Assembly (NCBI GenBank): GCA_963573315.1
Contig: OY752150.1
Location: 1,178,001-1,242,000, forward strand
DNA: 64,000 nt
Reading direction: 5' to 3'
Source of the DNA: Entomortierella parvispora
Taxonomy: Eukaryota > Mortierellomycota > Mortierellomycetes > Mortierellales > Mortierellaceae
This document shows positions 1 to 11,247 of this stretch, in pieces; position 1 is the stretch's first letter, and the number at the start of each line of letters is the position of its first letter. The translations under genes and the position numbers were made by a program. The notes under the pieces were generated by a model, which was given only the letters and a program-made list of their open reading frames with translations, did no database searches and had not been told where the DNA came from.

Positions 1-275
1 CTTTTTGCCAGCCATTTTCCTTTGTATTTGTATTGGCTATTTAAAGCCATCGTCTGCGAATGTATTTTATTAAAAACCCCTGCAGAACACCAAACACCCT
101 CGGACCAAATTGTCATGACTTTTAAGAGCAAATAACCATCGCAGCAGCTGTTCAGGATGATAATAGAGATGGTAGAATTGTCCGAGTTCATGTCCATGAT
201 CAGTTTTAGTTCTATTTATCAACATTAAAGTACAGGGAGGGAACTTGACAGAGAGGATGGACGTTCTTGGTGCTT
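1..275. other. 3' flank of the MTRR-like gene, no gene seen
   Basis: This is the sequence beyond the stop codon of the minus-strand diflavin reductase. It is AT-rich. The only open frame crossing it is a short minus-strand one that also covers the tiny last exon of the reductase and has no recognisable protein character. A 3' UTR is the most likely content. Confidence 0.5.
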
Positions 276-2982
276 TCAAGCCCACTATTGAAAAAAAAAA
301 AAGAAAAAAAAAAGAATGGGTGCGATATTAGGAGTCACGAACTCAGTAAACTGAAGAATACCATGAGAGTACAACAAAAAGAACACTTACAAGATCGCGC
401 AGGTATCGCTTCTCCTGTGCCCACTTGTTGAGCTCCATCATAGCAGCCATCTTTTCGAATCCTCCATGCTCCACAAGTACATTGACCAGCTCATCATGGA
501 CAGACTTGGCCATTCCCCTGGCGTCACTATGAAGCGGGAGAAGAAGCAAACAGTCGATATTAAGTAAATACATCCTTTGTACAAACTTCACAAGGACTAG
601 TAGAAAGAAAAATGATAGTGACTTACCCGCAGACATAGATCAAAGCCTGCTTCTTATCCAAAAGCTTCCAGAGTCTGGCACCCTCCTTCTTGATGAGATC
701 TTGGACATACTTGCCACTGTTGGGCACGTTTTCTTCACGACTGACTGCCAACTGCAACTCTGTCAACACTCCCTCCTCCTTGTAGGTCCGCATCTCCTTC
801 CGGAACAGCCAGTCCCTCTCCCGATGACGACAACCAAAGAACAGCCACATGTCTCCAAAGTGGTCATCCAAGTGTTGACGGGGTCCTGTTCCAATGTTCA
901 CCAGTCTCTTCTTGATCCTGCGTTGCTCTGATCGATGCTCCAAGAAACCCATAAACGGTGCCACTCCGGTGCCAGGTCCAATCATGATCACGGGCTTGAG
1001 AGTATCGGTTGGCAGGTTGAACTTTGTCTCGTTGGGCTTCAAGAACAAGGACACACGGGCCTTTGTTGGGTTCGCGACAGAGCCTCCAAATGGAACCTTG
1101 CCTGCAAGTGCGTCCAACCAAGGCGTACAGACTCCACGACGCTTCACGCCTTCGGGCAATTCATACTCCACCACGTTGAATGCGCAAGCCCAACGACGGT
1201 GTCCGTTCTTGGCCATCGGTGAGCTGGTAATAGAGTAATATCTGGGTTGCATGGGTGGCAAAGTCTCAATGACACGGCTCACAGGCAGCTTGATCGAGGG
1301 GAAGGTCTTCAAAATGTCCAAAAACGATGGTCCCTGGGCCCTGAAGGCGTTGAACACCTCTGCTCCTTGCTTGGAAGCCATGAACATCAGCTTTTGCTTC
1401 TCGGCCTGATCTGTAGCGTGATCGCCATACAGCCGAATGTTGGCCTTCTTGGGAGCGATGGTCAGATCCACAGAGTATCGGAAAATATCCAACAGTGTAG
1501 CGGACTGGACAGGCTGGAGATGGGATGGAATACCTTCGCCTTCAAGCTTGACCAGCTTTTGATATTCTTCCTCCTTGACACCCAGGGCCGCCAATACTCC
1601 CAAAACAGTTGCCTCATCATTGGGGGCCCAGATTCCGAAAGCATCGCCAGGGGAGTAATCAACATCGTCTTCAAATCCAAACTCGACAGAGAGTGTTCTC
1701 TTCAAGGCATCCTCGGGAGTCAAACACTGCACATTGTTGATCTTTGCTGAGAGGAGGGGTGTTGGTGTCTGGATAAAAGATGGAATCGATCCCGCCGTGG
1801 CTGACTTTGTAGCAGTGGTATTCTCGGCGGTCAATTCTGTGATCTTCAAGTTGGCGTTGGGGACTCGGGGAAGGGCTGTAAGATTGGAGTGGCTGGCCAT
1901 AGTTGAAAAGTCGACTTCGATCTTGTACCCAGTAGCTGGAACAACAGGGATAACCTCCTCCTTGACAGCAAGAGTCTCCATTCCATGGGAGAGACTACTA
2001 ATAGAGGTTGATCCTGGTGTTGTTGTCGTTGGCTCTACTACTGCTGCAGGGAAGAAACCGCCCTTCACTACGGAATCCGTCGCTGATACCTTCTTTGGAG
2101 AAGCAGAAACAGCGGGAGAAACATGAGGCTCGAGATCGTGCTTGTGAATCAGTTCCTTAACCACCTTTTCTTCTTCCACACTAAGGTGAGGTTGGGGCAG
2201 ATCGTGGATCTTTGGGGCAGAGATAACCTGGTGGGCCAATGCGGGCCACAAATTCTTGATCCAAGGGTCCACTGTCTCCTCCAAACTGTTCATCGGAAGA
2301 ATGAGGACCAAACAAGTTAGAAATAGGTATTTCTCCTGAGCAGATTTTAAAAATCGTAATCGGTGGCACGGCCATTGTCAACAATGACGCAGAGCTGGTG
2401 TGCCTTTTTTTCTTTTTGCACAATATCTAAACAAGAAAGCTCCACTTACCCAGTGGCATCATCTGCCAGACCACGAGGATAGAAAGAGGAAGCCCCCAGC
2501 TCCTGGAGGCGGGTATCAAGTCGCTTCGCCGTCTGGCAAAAGTTGTCGTAGTTGGTATCGCCGAGACCTTTGATTCAGAAAAATGAAGTCAACGCAGCAA
2601 GATCTGATTAGAAAAAAAAAGAAAAAAAGAAAAAACGAAAGACCACAAAACGTTCATATGCAGAGAAGAGTCACTTACCGAGGATAGCATACTTGGCCTT
2701 GGTAAGTCCTACACCCTTGAGCTTGCGCAGATGACGCCAAAACTTTGTAGAGTTGTCTGGGGGATCGCCGTCGCCTGTGGTGGAAACAACAAAGACGAGA
2801 CACTCTTCCTTCTCCCAGTCGACTTTGGCATGGTCGTTGAGCACAAAGTGAGCAGACTTGAATCCTCGCTCGACAGCCTGCTCGTGAATGTTTCGAGAGA
2901 TTGACTCTGCATTGCCGGTTTGAGATGCAAAAAAGACGGTAAGATGGTCCGCCTGGGGGATGAGATCCTTCTCGGGCACCAT
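276..2982 (-). CDS. MTRR: methionine synthase reductase-like diflavin oxidoreductase
   Basis: Exons on the minus strand: 2982-2679, 2567-2450, 2285-627, 526-391 and 284-276, giving 741 codons. All junctions are GT-AG and keep frame; the last exon is only Trp-Ala-stop. The N-terminal FMN/flavodoxin domain (residues 1-150) has FFASQTGNAESIS, STTGDGDPPDNS and GLGDTNYDNFC. A long Ser/Thr/Pro-rich linker (about 180-320) follows, then the FAD domain (MQPRYYSITSS, RRGVCTPWL) and the NADPH domain (MIGPGTGVAPFMGFLEHR, LFFGCRHRERDWL, IYVCGDARGMAKSVHDEL). The C-terminus KRYLRDLWA ends with the aromatic residue that stacks on FAD. The long linker and the RKGVCT-type FAD motif favour methionine synthase reductase over cytochrome P450 reductase. 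In that family the enzyme reactivates cob(II)alamin-bound methionine synthase with NADPH. The start is the first ATG before the flavodoxin motif; the frame is open further upstream without recognisable sequence. Confidence 0.85.
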
Positions 2983-3956
2983 GACTTTGAGATTCGATGA
3001 GGTGCAAAGTAGGGCTGATGAAGGATGAGGGATGTTTGTCCTTCCTGAAGAGTCTATGTCCTGCGCCCTTGTCCTTTGAAATGTAGTATAGCTTGGGGGC
3101 CGAAGTCCTGGTCCTGTCAAGTCAGAGAAGCGAAAAAGGGGGAGAAGGAGCAAAGTGCGAGCAATGTGCGTGCGGTGCGGGGAGGCAAAAAAAAAAAAAA
3201 AAATAGATTTGGTTGATTGTCCTGACTCAGTGCACCCTGCAGGCGAACGACAGACGAACATTCTTTCTCTCTCCAAAGGGCTCCCTTCGCCGCCGCTCTC
3301 TTTTCTCCTTGTCGATCTGCACTGCTCTGCAGACACCATCGGCGCATGCCATGTATGGTTCCATGGCCTCCTTCTTCCCACCCCAGGAAGGCTTACCCCT
3401 GCCCGCCAGTGGCCACACCTTTACTCCACACAAGCAACGACATCGATCTTGACTCGCGACCCCTTAACATATGACGGTCTTGCCTCTGCACCTTCCGACC
3501 TTCCTCGATCTGACACCGTCCGAGTCAATCACCAACCACTCAGCGCTTGACCAAAGACCACTCCAACAGCACGCCCGACCCAGCAACCACTCACCACTCG
3601 TCGGATTCTGCGGGGGCCTGAATCAGACCAATTGGCCTTCTATCTCGCGGAGTAACGGCCGTAGCGTGGCATCTTGAATAATTGCCCTTTGTCCACTCTC
3701 CTCTTCCCTATGTCATTTGCCACGCTGTCCCGTCTTTCCCCTGACAAAGTGCCTTTTTCGTACCCGATGTCACTAAGAAAAAAGCGGTCCTTCCACTTCC
3801 TGTCGGTCTCTGCTCTTTCTTCGTTTCGCCATTTTCAGACTCCATTCGATCTCCGCATCCAACGATATATAAACCAACGGGAACTCTCTTTTTTTTTCCT
3901 CTCTTTTTCTTCTCTCTTCAACCCACCCCTCCCCCTCTCCACTCACTCTATCCACT
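2983..3956. other. divergent intergenic region between MTRR and the NDUFA4-like gene
   Basis: About 970 bases separate two divergently read genes. It holds a run of about 17 A at 3187-3203, pyrimidine-rich stretches and, close to the right-hand gene, a TATATAAA box. Several open frames here overlap on both strands and none has domain character. It most likely contains both promoters and 5' UTRs. Confidence 0.5.
3866..3873 (+). promoter_or_regulatory. TATA box of the NDUFA4-like gene
   Basis: TATATAAA lies 83 bases before the ATG at 3957 and is followed by a strongly CT-rich leader, a common arrangement in fungal housekeeping promoters. Assigned by consensus only. Confidence 0.5.
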
Positions 3957-4092
3957 ATGTCCGCTGCTGCCCACGCTGCCAAGAAGGCCCCCACCATGTT
4001 CCAGACCTGGTTCCGTGTCGAGGTCATCCCCATCTACGCCGTTCTCGGTGTTGCTTGCGGTGGTGCTGGTAAGAATCTCTTTCCCCACCCTT

Positions 4093-4128
<36 letters not shown>

Positions 4129-4552
4129 CCTCGCTGTGTGTGTGTGTGTTTGTGTGTGTGCGGGTTTGCTGCACACAACAGACACAGCAGCCAGTCCACA
4201 GCCACAGCAGCAGTCCGTGCAGTGTCTGTGATCCTTTGTTGGTGCCTGAATTTGCCTTCCCAACGGAAGGAAGATCTCGGATCACCCCAAACAAACACAA
4301 CACATCCGCACATGAAAAAATAACTCCTTCCCCGCTGAGCAATCACAGCAAGTACAGCCAATCTAACCAGTATCCCCCCCTCTCCTTTTAGCTTGGTACG
4401 TCTCCCGCCTTGCCCGTGGTCCCGATGTCACCTGGGATCGCCGCAACAACCCCCACCCCTGGTTGCACATTGACCAGGAGACCCAGCTCAAGCTCATGAC
4501 CGTCAAGGAGAACCAGGGCTTCACCAAGTCCTACTCCCGCGACCGTCTGTAA
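3957..4552 (+). CDS. NDUFA4/MLRQ-like respiratory chain subunit
   Basis: Exons 3957-4068 and 4392-4552 give 90 residues. The protein begins MSAAAHAAKKAPTMFQTWF. One membrane helix follows (about 22-45, IPIYAVLGVACGGAGAWYVSRLA), then the diagnostic segment PDVTWDRRNNPHPW, which matches the NDUFA4/B12D family pattern of hydrophobic helix, P-D-V-x-W-x-R and N-x-x-P-W. Members are small single-pass inner mitochondrial membrane proteins, first assigned to complex I and later, in animals, to complex IV. Length is normal for the family (about 80-95). The 323-bp intron carries CT and GT microsatellites. The start is the first ATG after the TATA box and CT-rich leader. Confidence 0.85.
4096..4160. repeat. 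CT and GT microsatellites inside an intron
   Basis: An almost pure CT dinucleotide run (4096-4123) is followed after a few bases by a GT run (4134-4160). Both lie in intron 1 of the NDUFA4-like gene, so length changes would not touch the protein. Confidence 0.9.
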
Positions 4553-5747
4553 AGCCGCTGTCTCGAGATTGTCTGTGAAAGCAGCTATACCCTGTCTTTA
4601 CGCAGCGTGATATCACGATCAACCAACCAACCCAGCAGCAAGAAAAACGACATTATACACCCTTCATACACACACCCATCATCAGCAGGAGATTCCTTGT
4701 GAACCGTGAACGCAAGAAATGAGTATTGGTCTTCAAGAAACACTCAAGTGAAATACCTCTGGCAAAAAAAAAGAACTGAAGAACGAAATCGATCCGAAAG
4801 CAAGAAAGAAAACCAAAGGAACCCAAAACTGGATCAAAAGAACCTCATTGCGACCTTGATCAAGCCGACATGAGAAGGGAACGACTTTGTACACTGGTCT
4901 CATTCTCTTTCTCTTTTCTTTCATTTTCGTTCTCTTTTTTCTCTCTCGAGGCCTCTTCTCTTTTGTGCTTCTTTCGACCCTTTTCTTTTTTTTCGTTTGC
5001 GCAAGCAAGACTCTTGTTCATGAACCCTTAGACGCCTGTAATTTTACACCGGTAACCGTTATATAACAAAAATAAATACGCAACCTGCAGGAAGCAAAAA
5101 AAAAAAATCCCTCCTCACTCTTCTGAAGGCCATTAATAAGTTCAATTGTGGAAAGGGGAGTCTTGGCGAGACGGCGGATGCAAGCAGTAGCAATGAGTCC
5201 AGAGATGACGACTGTTGGCAAACGAATGTAGCCGGGATGGGCAGACTGAATCTCGCCGAGATCGAAGCCGGATGAGCATTAGGATCAGACCTGCAGAAGA
5301 GCGACAAAGAGTGGGGTTCTGTGCGAGGGCGAGCAATTGTAGTAGGAGGCAGGGTCTTGTCTTGCCCCAGTGCGAAACCTGCACCCATTGCCGCTGGCAT
5401 GTGGCCAGCAGACAAGACCGCAGGGACTGATTCATATCTCTTTTGATGGATGCACGATCGGCGGCAGCGCCCGTTTGTTGCACGAGGAGATAGAACAGAC
5501 TCTCGACTATGTCATATCATGGAGACCACAGCGCATAAAAACAACGTCACTCAGAAACAGAAATGGAGCCCCTCACATTCGGTCATTCGTTCATTCATTA
5601 TTGTCTTCATTCGCGCCTCTCTCTCTCTTTCTCTCTTTCCCACAGATCTCCTTTCCTTTTCTCCTTCTTGTTCTCTGCCCCTCTGCACTCTTCCCACAAG
5701 TCTTTCCCCTTCTCCTCCCTTGTCCGTCGCGGTCCATTGCAACGCTC
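4553..5747. other. intergenic region between the NDUFA4-like and trehalose genes
   Basis: The stretch contains the 3' end of the left gene, pyrimidine-rich runs and the CT-rich leader of the trehalose gene (about 5610-5740). Overlapping minus-strand frames between about 5018 and 5483 look partly protein-like. One reads AHPGYIRLPTVVISGLIATA, but it is interrupted by stops upstream and by a T-run, and I could not assemble a spliced gene. Confidence 0.4.
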
Positions 5748-8700
5748 ATGTCGTCTCTGGTCGAACCCCACGCCCAGCCTGCCGCCAGCACTGGCGACAA
5801 GGACGAGCTCCGTCTCCTCGTCGTGTCCAACCGCCTGCCTGTTACCATTACCAAAAATAACGATGGCACATACGAGTACAAAATGTCAAGCGGAGGGCTG
5901 GTCTCTGCCCTGTCAGGTTTGAAACGTATGATGAAGTTCAAGTGGATCGGGTGGCCTGGCATCAACATCCCAGAAGAAGATCGCGCCCTCGTCCAGAAAG
6001 AACTTCTCGAGAAGCACTCGTGTCTCCCTGTCTTTATCGATGACGATATTGCCGACATGCACTACAATGGATTCTCCAACAGGTAGGCACACACAACTCT
6101 GTCGTGGTAGTACTGTACTTTCCGATCTGCTGCTGCTGGGTAACTAATCATTATCTCGTTATCTCTTGCGCTCTCATTTTCAATCTTTGCAAACACAGCA
6201 TTCTTTGGCCTCTGTTCCACTATCATCCTGGTGAGATCTCTTTTAACGAAGAAGACTGGGGCGCTTACCAGCAGGCCAACAGCCTGTTTGCCAAGGCCAT
6301 TTCAGAGATTGTCCGCGATGGAGATTTGGTTTGGGTTCAGGACTACCATTTGATGCTCTTGCCCAGGATGCTGCGTGAAGAGGTCAACAACCAGCGCGTC
6401 GCGGATGAACCCGTCAAGAATATCAAGATTGGCTTCTTTTTGCACACGCCTTTCCCCAGTAGTGAGGTCTACAGGTAAATGAGTTGTGCCTTAAGGAGAA
6501 TTGGATGCGTCATGTCAGAGAGAGAGAGAGACAAAAGACCAAAACCACACGTTCAGCGATCACACTGGAAGGATTGGTGTATTTTTTTTGTTGAGGATGC
6601 GCGCATTTCCACCCCTGCCCTTTGGACGATATCTCCTCATAGCTCAATTGACTAACCTCAACATGACGTCAATCTCGTGCCTTCTCCCTCCTCGCTTCAT
6701 TTATCTTATCGCTCTGGCCGGTGCCTCTTGATCCCACGGTCTTGCGCCTTTTTTTTTTTTTTTTTTTGTGTTGCACCTAAATTCGCCGCTTCCACAGAAT
6801 TTTGCCAGTACGCAAGGAAATTCTCCTGGGCGTTCTCAACTCGGACCTCATTGGATTCCATACATACGATTATGCCCGCCACTTCCTCTCTTCCTGCACC
6901 CGTATCCTTGGCCTTTCCACTATGCCCAATGGTGTCGACTTTGAGGGCCGTTACGCCCATGTTGGAACATTTCCCATCGGCATTGACCCCGAAAAGTTTG
7001 CCGAGGGCCTCAAGGAACCTTCTGTCATCAATCGAATCCAGTCTCTACGCGAAAAGTTTAAGGGCGTGAAGCTGATCGTGGGAGTCGACCGTCTGGATTA
7101 CATCAAAGGAGTTCCCCAAAAATTGCACGCTTTGGAAGTCTTCCTCTCGGAGCACCCAGAGTGGATTGGCAAGGTTGTTTTGGTTCAAGTCGCAGTGCCC
7201 TCCCGCCAGGATGTAGAGGAGTACCAGAATTTGCGTGCAGTCGTCAATGAGCTCGTGGGCCGAATCAATGGCATGTACGGCACGATCGAGTTCCAGCCTA
7301 TCCATTTTCTGCACAAGTCTGTCAATTTTGAGGAGCTGGTTGCACTCTATGCAGTGTCAGATGTTTGCTTGATCTCAAGTACACGCGATGGTATGAATTT
7401 GGTCAGTTACGAGTACATTTGCTGCCAGCAGGAGAACCACGGCGTTATGATTCTCAGTGAGTTTGCGGGTGCTGCCCAGAGCTTGAACGGTAAGTGAGTT
7501 TGTTTCTGGAGGAAACTTGTCTAGACAAAGAGAACAACATACTAATTCATCGGCCCCCTCTTGGAAACTTTCTTTCTTTTATTTATTTTGCAGGATCGAT
7601 CATTGTCAACCCTTGGAATACGGGCGAGCTTGCTGATGCCATTTTTGAAGCCGTCACCATGCCCGAAGAGACAAGAAAGAGCAACCATCAAAAACTTTTC
7701 AGATATGTCACAAAGTATACGGCTGCCTACTGGGGACTGAGCTTTGTGAACGAGCTCCGGAGGGTCTCTGAAGAATTTGATCATCGAATGGCGTTGCCCA
7801 AGTTAACCATCGGGCATGTGCTGCAGGCTCGCAACCAATCCAAGAAGAACAAGGTCATCTTTTTCGACTATGATGGCACCTTGACCGCCACTCACAAATT
7901 GCCAGAATTTGGTATGATACTGAGGATGAGAAGACAGGGGATAGAGTTGTGCAGCTTGAACTGTTTCTTTGATACTAACATGTCATACACTCTTGTATTT
8001 AGCCAATCCCGCCAGCCATATCATTCATAATCTGCAAGCCCTTGCCTCTCAGCCCAACACTTTTGTTTATATTCTCTCTGGCCGCGATAGGAAGCACTTG
8101 GACTCTTGGTTCGGTGAATGTGGTGTCGGTCTGTCAGCGGAGCACGGCTGTTTTTTCAAGCACCCTGAGGGTGTAGCAAAAGCCATGAAGCAGATTCGGT
8201 CAGAGATGCCTACTTCAAACTCTCAAGAGCCTGTGAAGCTGGTCAAGGATGCAGGCAACGGATGGTTCCGATCGGTGGATCAGGTAGATGCTAGCTGGCG
8301 CGAGACGATCCGACCCTTGTTCAAACACTACACAGAGCGGACGCCCGGCAGTTTTATCGAGGAAAAGGAAATCAACATGACGTGGCATTATCGCGAAGCC
8401 GATCCTGAATTTGGTACCTGGCAAGCAACGGAATTGCAGGTCAATTTGGAAAAGCTATTGGCGCACATGGCCCTGTCGATTATTCTTGGCAACAAGACAT
8501 TGGAGCTCCGTCCTAGCAGCATTGACAAGTCTACAAGTGTAAAGGCGATCCTAAAGGATATCCAGGCGGATGTAGGCCCGGTGGACTTTATCTTGTGTGT
8601 TGGTGATGGCAAGACGGACGAGGCTGTGTTCTCATGTTTGGGTAACGAAAGCATCGTTGGACCTGACGTTGAGGATGTGATGACTTGTACCGTTGGCCAG

Positions 8701-8778
8701 AAGCAGACGGAGGCCAAGTACTATCTTGCGGATGTGCCAGAAGTCGAGTCTCTGCTGGAGGACATGGCCATGAGCTGA
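5748..8778 (+). CDS. trehalose-6-phosphate synthase/phosphatase fusion
   Basis: Exons 5748-6082, 6199-6474, 6798-7489, 7594-7911 and 8003-8778 give 798 residues. The N-terminal half is a GT20 synthase with VVSNRLPVTI, SSGGLVSALSG, WVQDYHLMLLP, FLHTPFPSSEVYR, GFHTYDYARHFLS and GVDRLDYIKG, the family's UDP-glucose and glucose-6-phosphate contact motifs. The C-terminal half (from about residue 520) is a HAD-type trehalose-6-phosphatase with FFDYDGTLTA (nucleophile Asp), LSGRDRKHLD, TWHYREADPEFG and GDGKTDEAVF. Both halves keep their key residues, so one protein could make trehalose-6-phosphate and dephosphorylate it. In yeast the fused Tps2 works beside a separate Tps1, and a regulatory role cannot be excluded. 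Trehalose is a cytosolic stress protectant and reserve sugar. Confidence 0.93.
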
Positions 8779-8993
8779 GTGGGGCTTCTTTGAGCCGATC
8801 TCGCCTCCTGAAAGACAAATAAAAGAAAAACGAAGAAATCGAAAAGACATCGTCAGGCATTGACAGCATTGCGCCCCGCAGTCACGTCACGATTTTTTTT
8901 TTCTGGCCTGAAAACGATCGCGACGTTTTCCATTTTCGTTTTTTTCTCTTTAGACACCCCTACACCTCCTCATTCACATATAAATCACCCACC

Positions 8994-10440
8994 ATGGCAA
9001 AGGGTAAGTGCTACCATGTCGCTTTGAGCTTCATCAATGTCTGCCTCCTGTAGTCGACTGTCCTGGCGGGTATGGCTGGATTCTGAATTGGCGCACACGA
9101 GTACATTTGCTGGAGCCAATAAAACCCGTCGCCCCTGGGACAACAGACCTTACGAGCCGCACGCGCACTTCATGAGGGAGCCTAGTTTCGACTTCGCATT
9201 CTTGTACCTTAGATTGTTCTTTGCAATCTCTTCTGGAAAGACTCGGGTGTCAATGCTGGGACAAGGACTTTGACGACGCCGAGGATCGCATCGACATTTG
9301 GACGTAACTCGAGGGATGATTAGATGACCGCGCCATGCTGTTTGCGCGGGCACTGGCTTTTCGTCTGGACATAGTCCTACTGGAAACTCCCTCCTCTTAC
9401 TCTTTTTTCTGAAACAGATGCCTAACCTATGCATGCTCTTCCTGGTGAATAGTTCCTCGCAACTTCAGGCTGATGGAAGAGCTCGAGAAGGGCGAGAAGG
9501 GTATTGGAGACGGTACCTGCAGTTATGGACTTTCGGACGGCGATGACATGCTGATGTCGAACTGGAACGGAACTATCCTTGGACCTGGACACGTATGTCA
9601 CAGGAACTACTGTTGCTTGGAATTCCTTTATACCCACCTGTTTTTGTTTTTTTTTTCTGTGTCCGTTCTCTTTTGCCTGCTTGATTTTACTTTTGACGTC
9701 TGGAATGAGACCTCTGCTCAGTGGGCCGTTTACGATACCAGTGAACGGATCATGGAGGAGGGACGGGACCTTTCCCCTGGATTTTTTATCTGCACCTTTT
9801 GCCACAGCTTGCTTTACCATTGGATCACTGCATTGTGTTTTTTCTCACTCTTTTTTTTTTTTTTTTTTTTGGAATCTAATCTCTCTCATCATTTTTAGAC
9901 TGTGCACGAGAACAGGATCTACAGTCTCCAACTCCATTGCGGAGATCAATACCCCGACCAGCCCCCCACGGTATCATTCTTGTCTCGCGTTAACCTTCCC
10001 TGCGTGAACCAGACCACCGGAAGAGTATGTTGATTTGGAAAAACGCAGTGTTCTTGAGATATTCCAGAGGGATGCTTGCAGTTTTTGGCTATCTTTGATG
10101 GCCTCCATGATTGTTTGAAATGCAGTGATGGGAACAATTGCTGATCTCACTCCCTTCTCTTTTGTTCAACTGGATAGGTTGATCCCTCCAAGCTCGCCTG
10201 CTTAAGCCACTGGAAGAGAGATTACTCTCTCCAGACCGTTTTGACTGAGCTTCGTCGGTATGTGAATAGATGCTGTGCTGTGTCATGGATCTTACGGAAC
10301 CCCCCCCCCCTTTTTTTTTTTTTTTGACTCATCGGAACCCAAATACCTTGTTCCTGCTTTGCTCTATTTTTTTTCCTAGTGAGATGGCTTCGCCCAACAA
10401 CAGAAAGCTTCCTCAGCCTCCAGAGGGATCCAATTTCTAA
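8994..10440 (+). CDS. MMS2: ubiquitin-conjugating enzyme variant Mms2/UEV
   Basis: Exons 8994-9003, 9453-9592, 9899-10024, 10178-10257 and 10380-10440 give 138 residues, matching yeast Mms2 (137) and human UBE2V (about 145). The protein starts [20 protein letters not shown] and contains [30 protein letters not shown] and the C-terminal [19 protein letters not shown], all typical of UEV proteins. There is no active-site Cys in the E2 position, as expected. With Ubc13 the family builds Lys63-linked ubiquitin chains for error-free post-replication repair. The first exon encodes only three residues plus one base and is followed by a 449-base intron. Confidence 0.92.
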
Positions 10441-10852
10441 AACAAGTACAACAAACCACAACCACAGCCACAACCACACCAAAATATCGAAAACACGCCT
10501 ACCTTTCTTCTCGAAAGGTGTAGCTGTTGACAGGGGAGCCGAACGAGAATGAGAATAAAGACTGGTCGTGTTCCTTGATCGGCCACGAGACGTGGATTGA
10601 CGTCTCCTTTGCTATCCTTTCTACAATAAATAAACATATATACAACTGAGCAATGAAAACGCGATGATATCGACAGCAATTAAATGAAATGAATGATTAT
10701 GGTGGCTGTGTTTATTGAAGATCCATAGATAATTTTAGAGATAATTTGCTCCGCAAGGTGCATGTCACTTGATTACTATAGGGGTAGGTAGGTAGATATG
10801 TGGGCGAGGGGTATCTCGATTGGATGTACTCCAGTGCTCTGTTCTGTCCCGC
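10441..10852. other. convergent 3' region with polyadenylation signals
   Basis: This lies between the convergent Mms2 and membrane-protein genes. An AATAAATAAA stretch at 10625-10634 is a likely polyadenylation signal for the left gene. No coding signal is seen. Confidence 0.5.
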
Positions 10853-11216
10853 TTATGGTCGGTTAATAGAGTCCAGATGAGACTTGTCGTTACTAGTGAG
10901 CATGTCAAAGTGATGAATGGACATGTACGCCACAATTGCCACAGCAGCCACCACCATGCCGATCAAGTACGTCTGCAAGATATAATGACGTCCCAAAGAG
11001 AAATATCCGCCCTTTCTCGAACCCAGAATCGCAGCCGAGACTGCCAAGAACAAAAGAACAACGTATACAGGTCCGACGTACAATCCCTTAGGATACTGGC
11101 ATGCCACACCTGTTTCCCAAAAGAAAAAAAAATGAGCGGGCGTTAATTTCTCTTTCAGGGCTGTAGGAAACGTTAACAATTTTTTTTACGCCACTCTGAA
11201 AAATGAATGCCGAGCC

Positions 11217-11247
<31 letters not shown>

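Noticed and set aside
5018-5483. Possible small minus-strand gene (AHPGYIRLPTVVISG segment)
   Set aside because: Protein-like pieces lie in two frames but no GT-AG pair of reasonable size joins them, and a T-run interrupts the end. Left unannotated.
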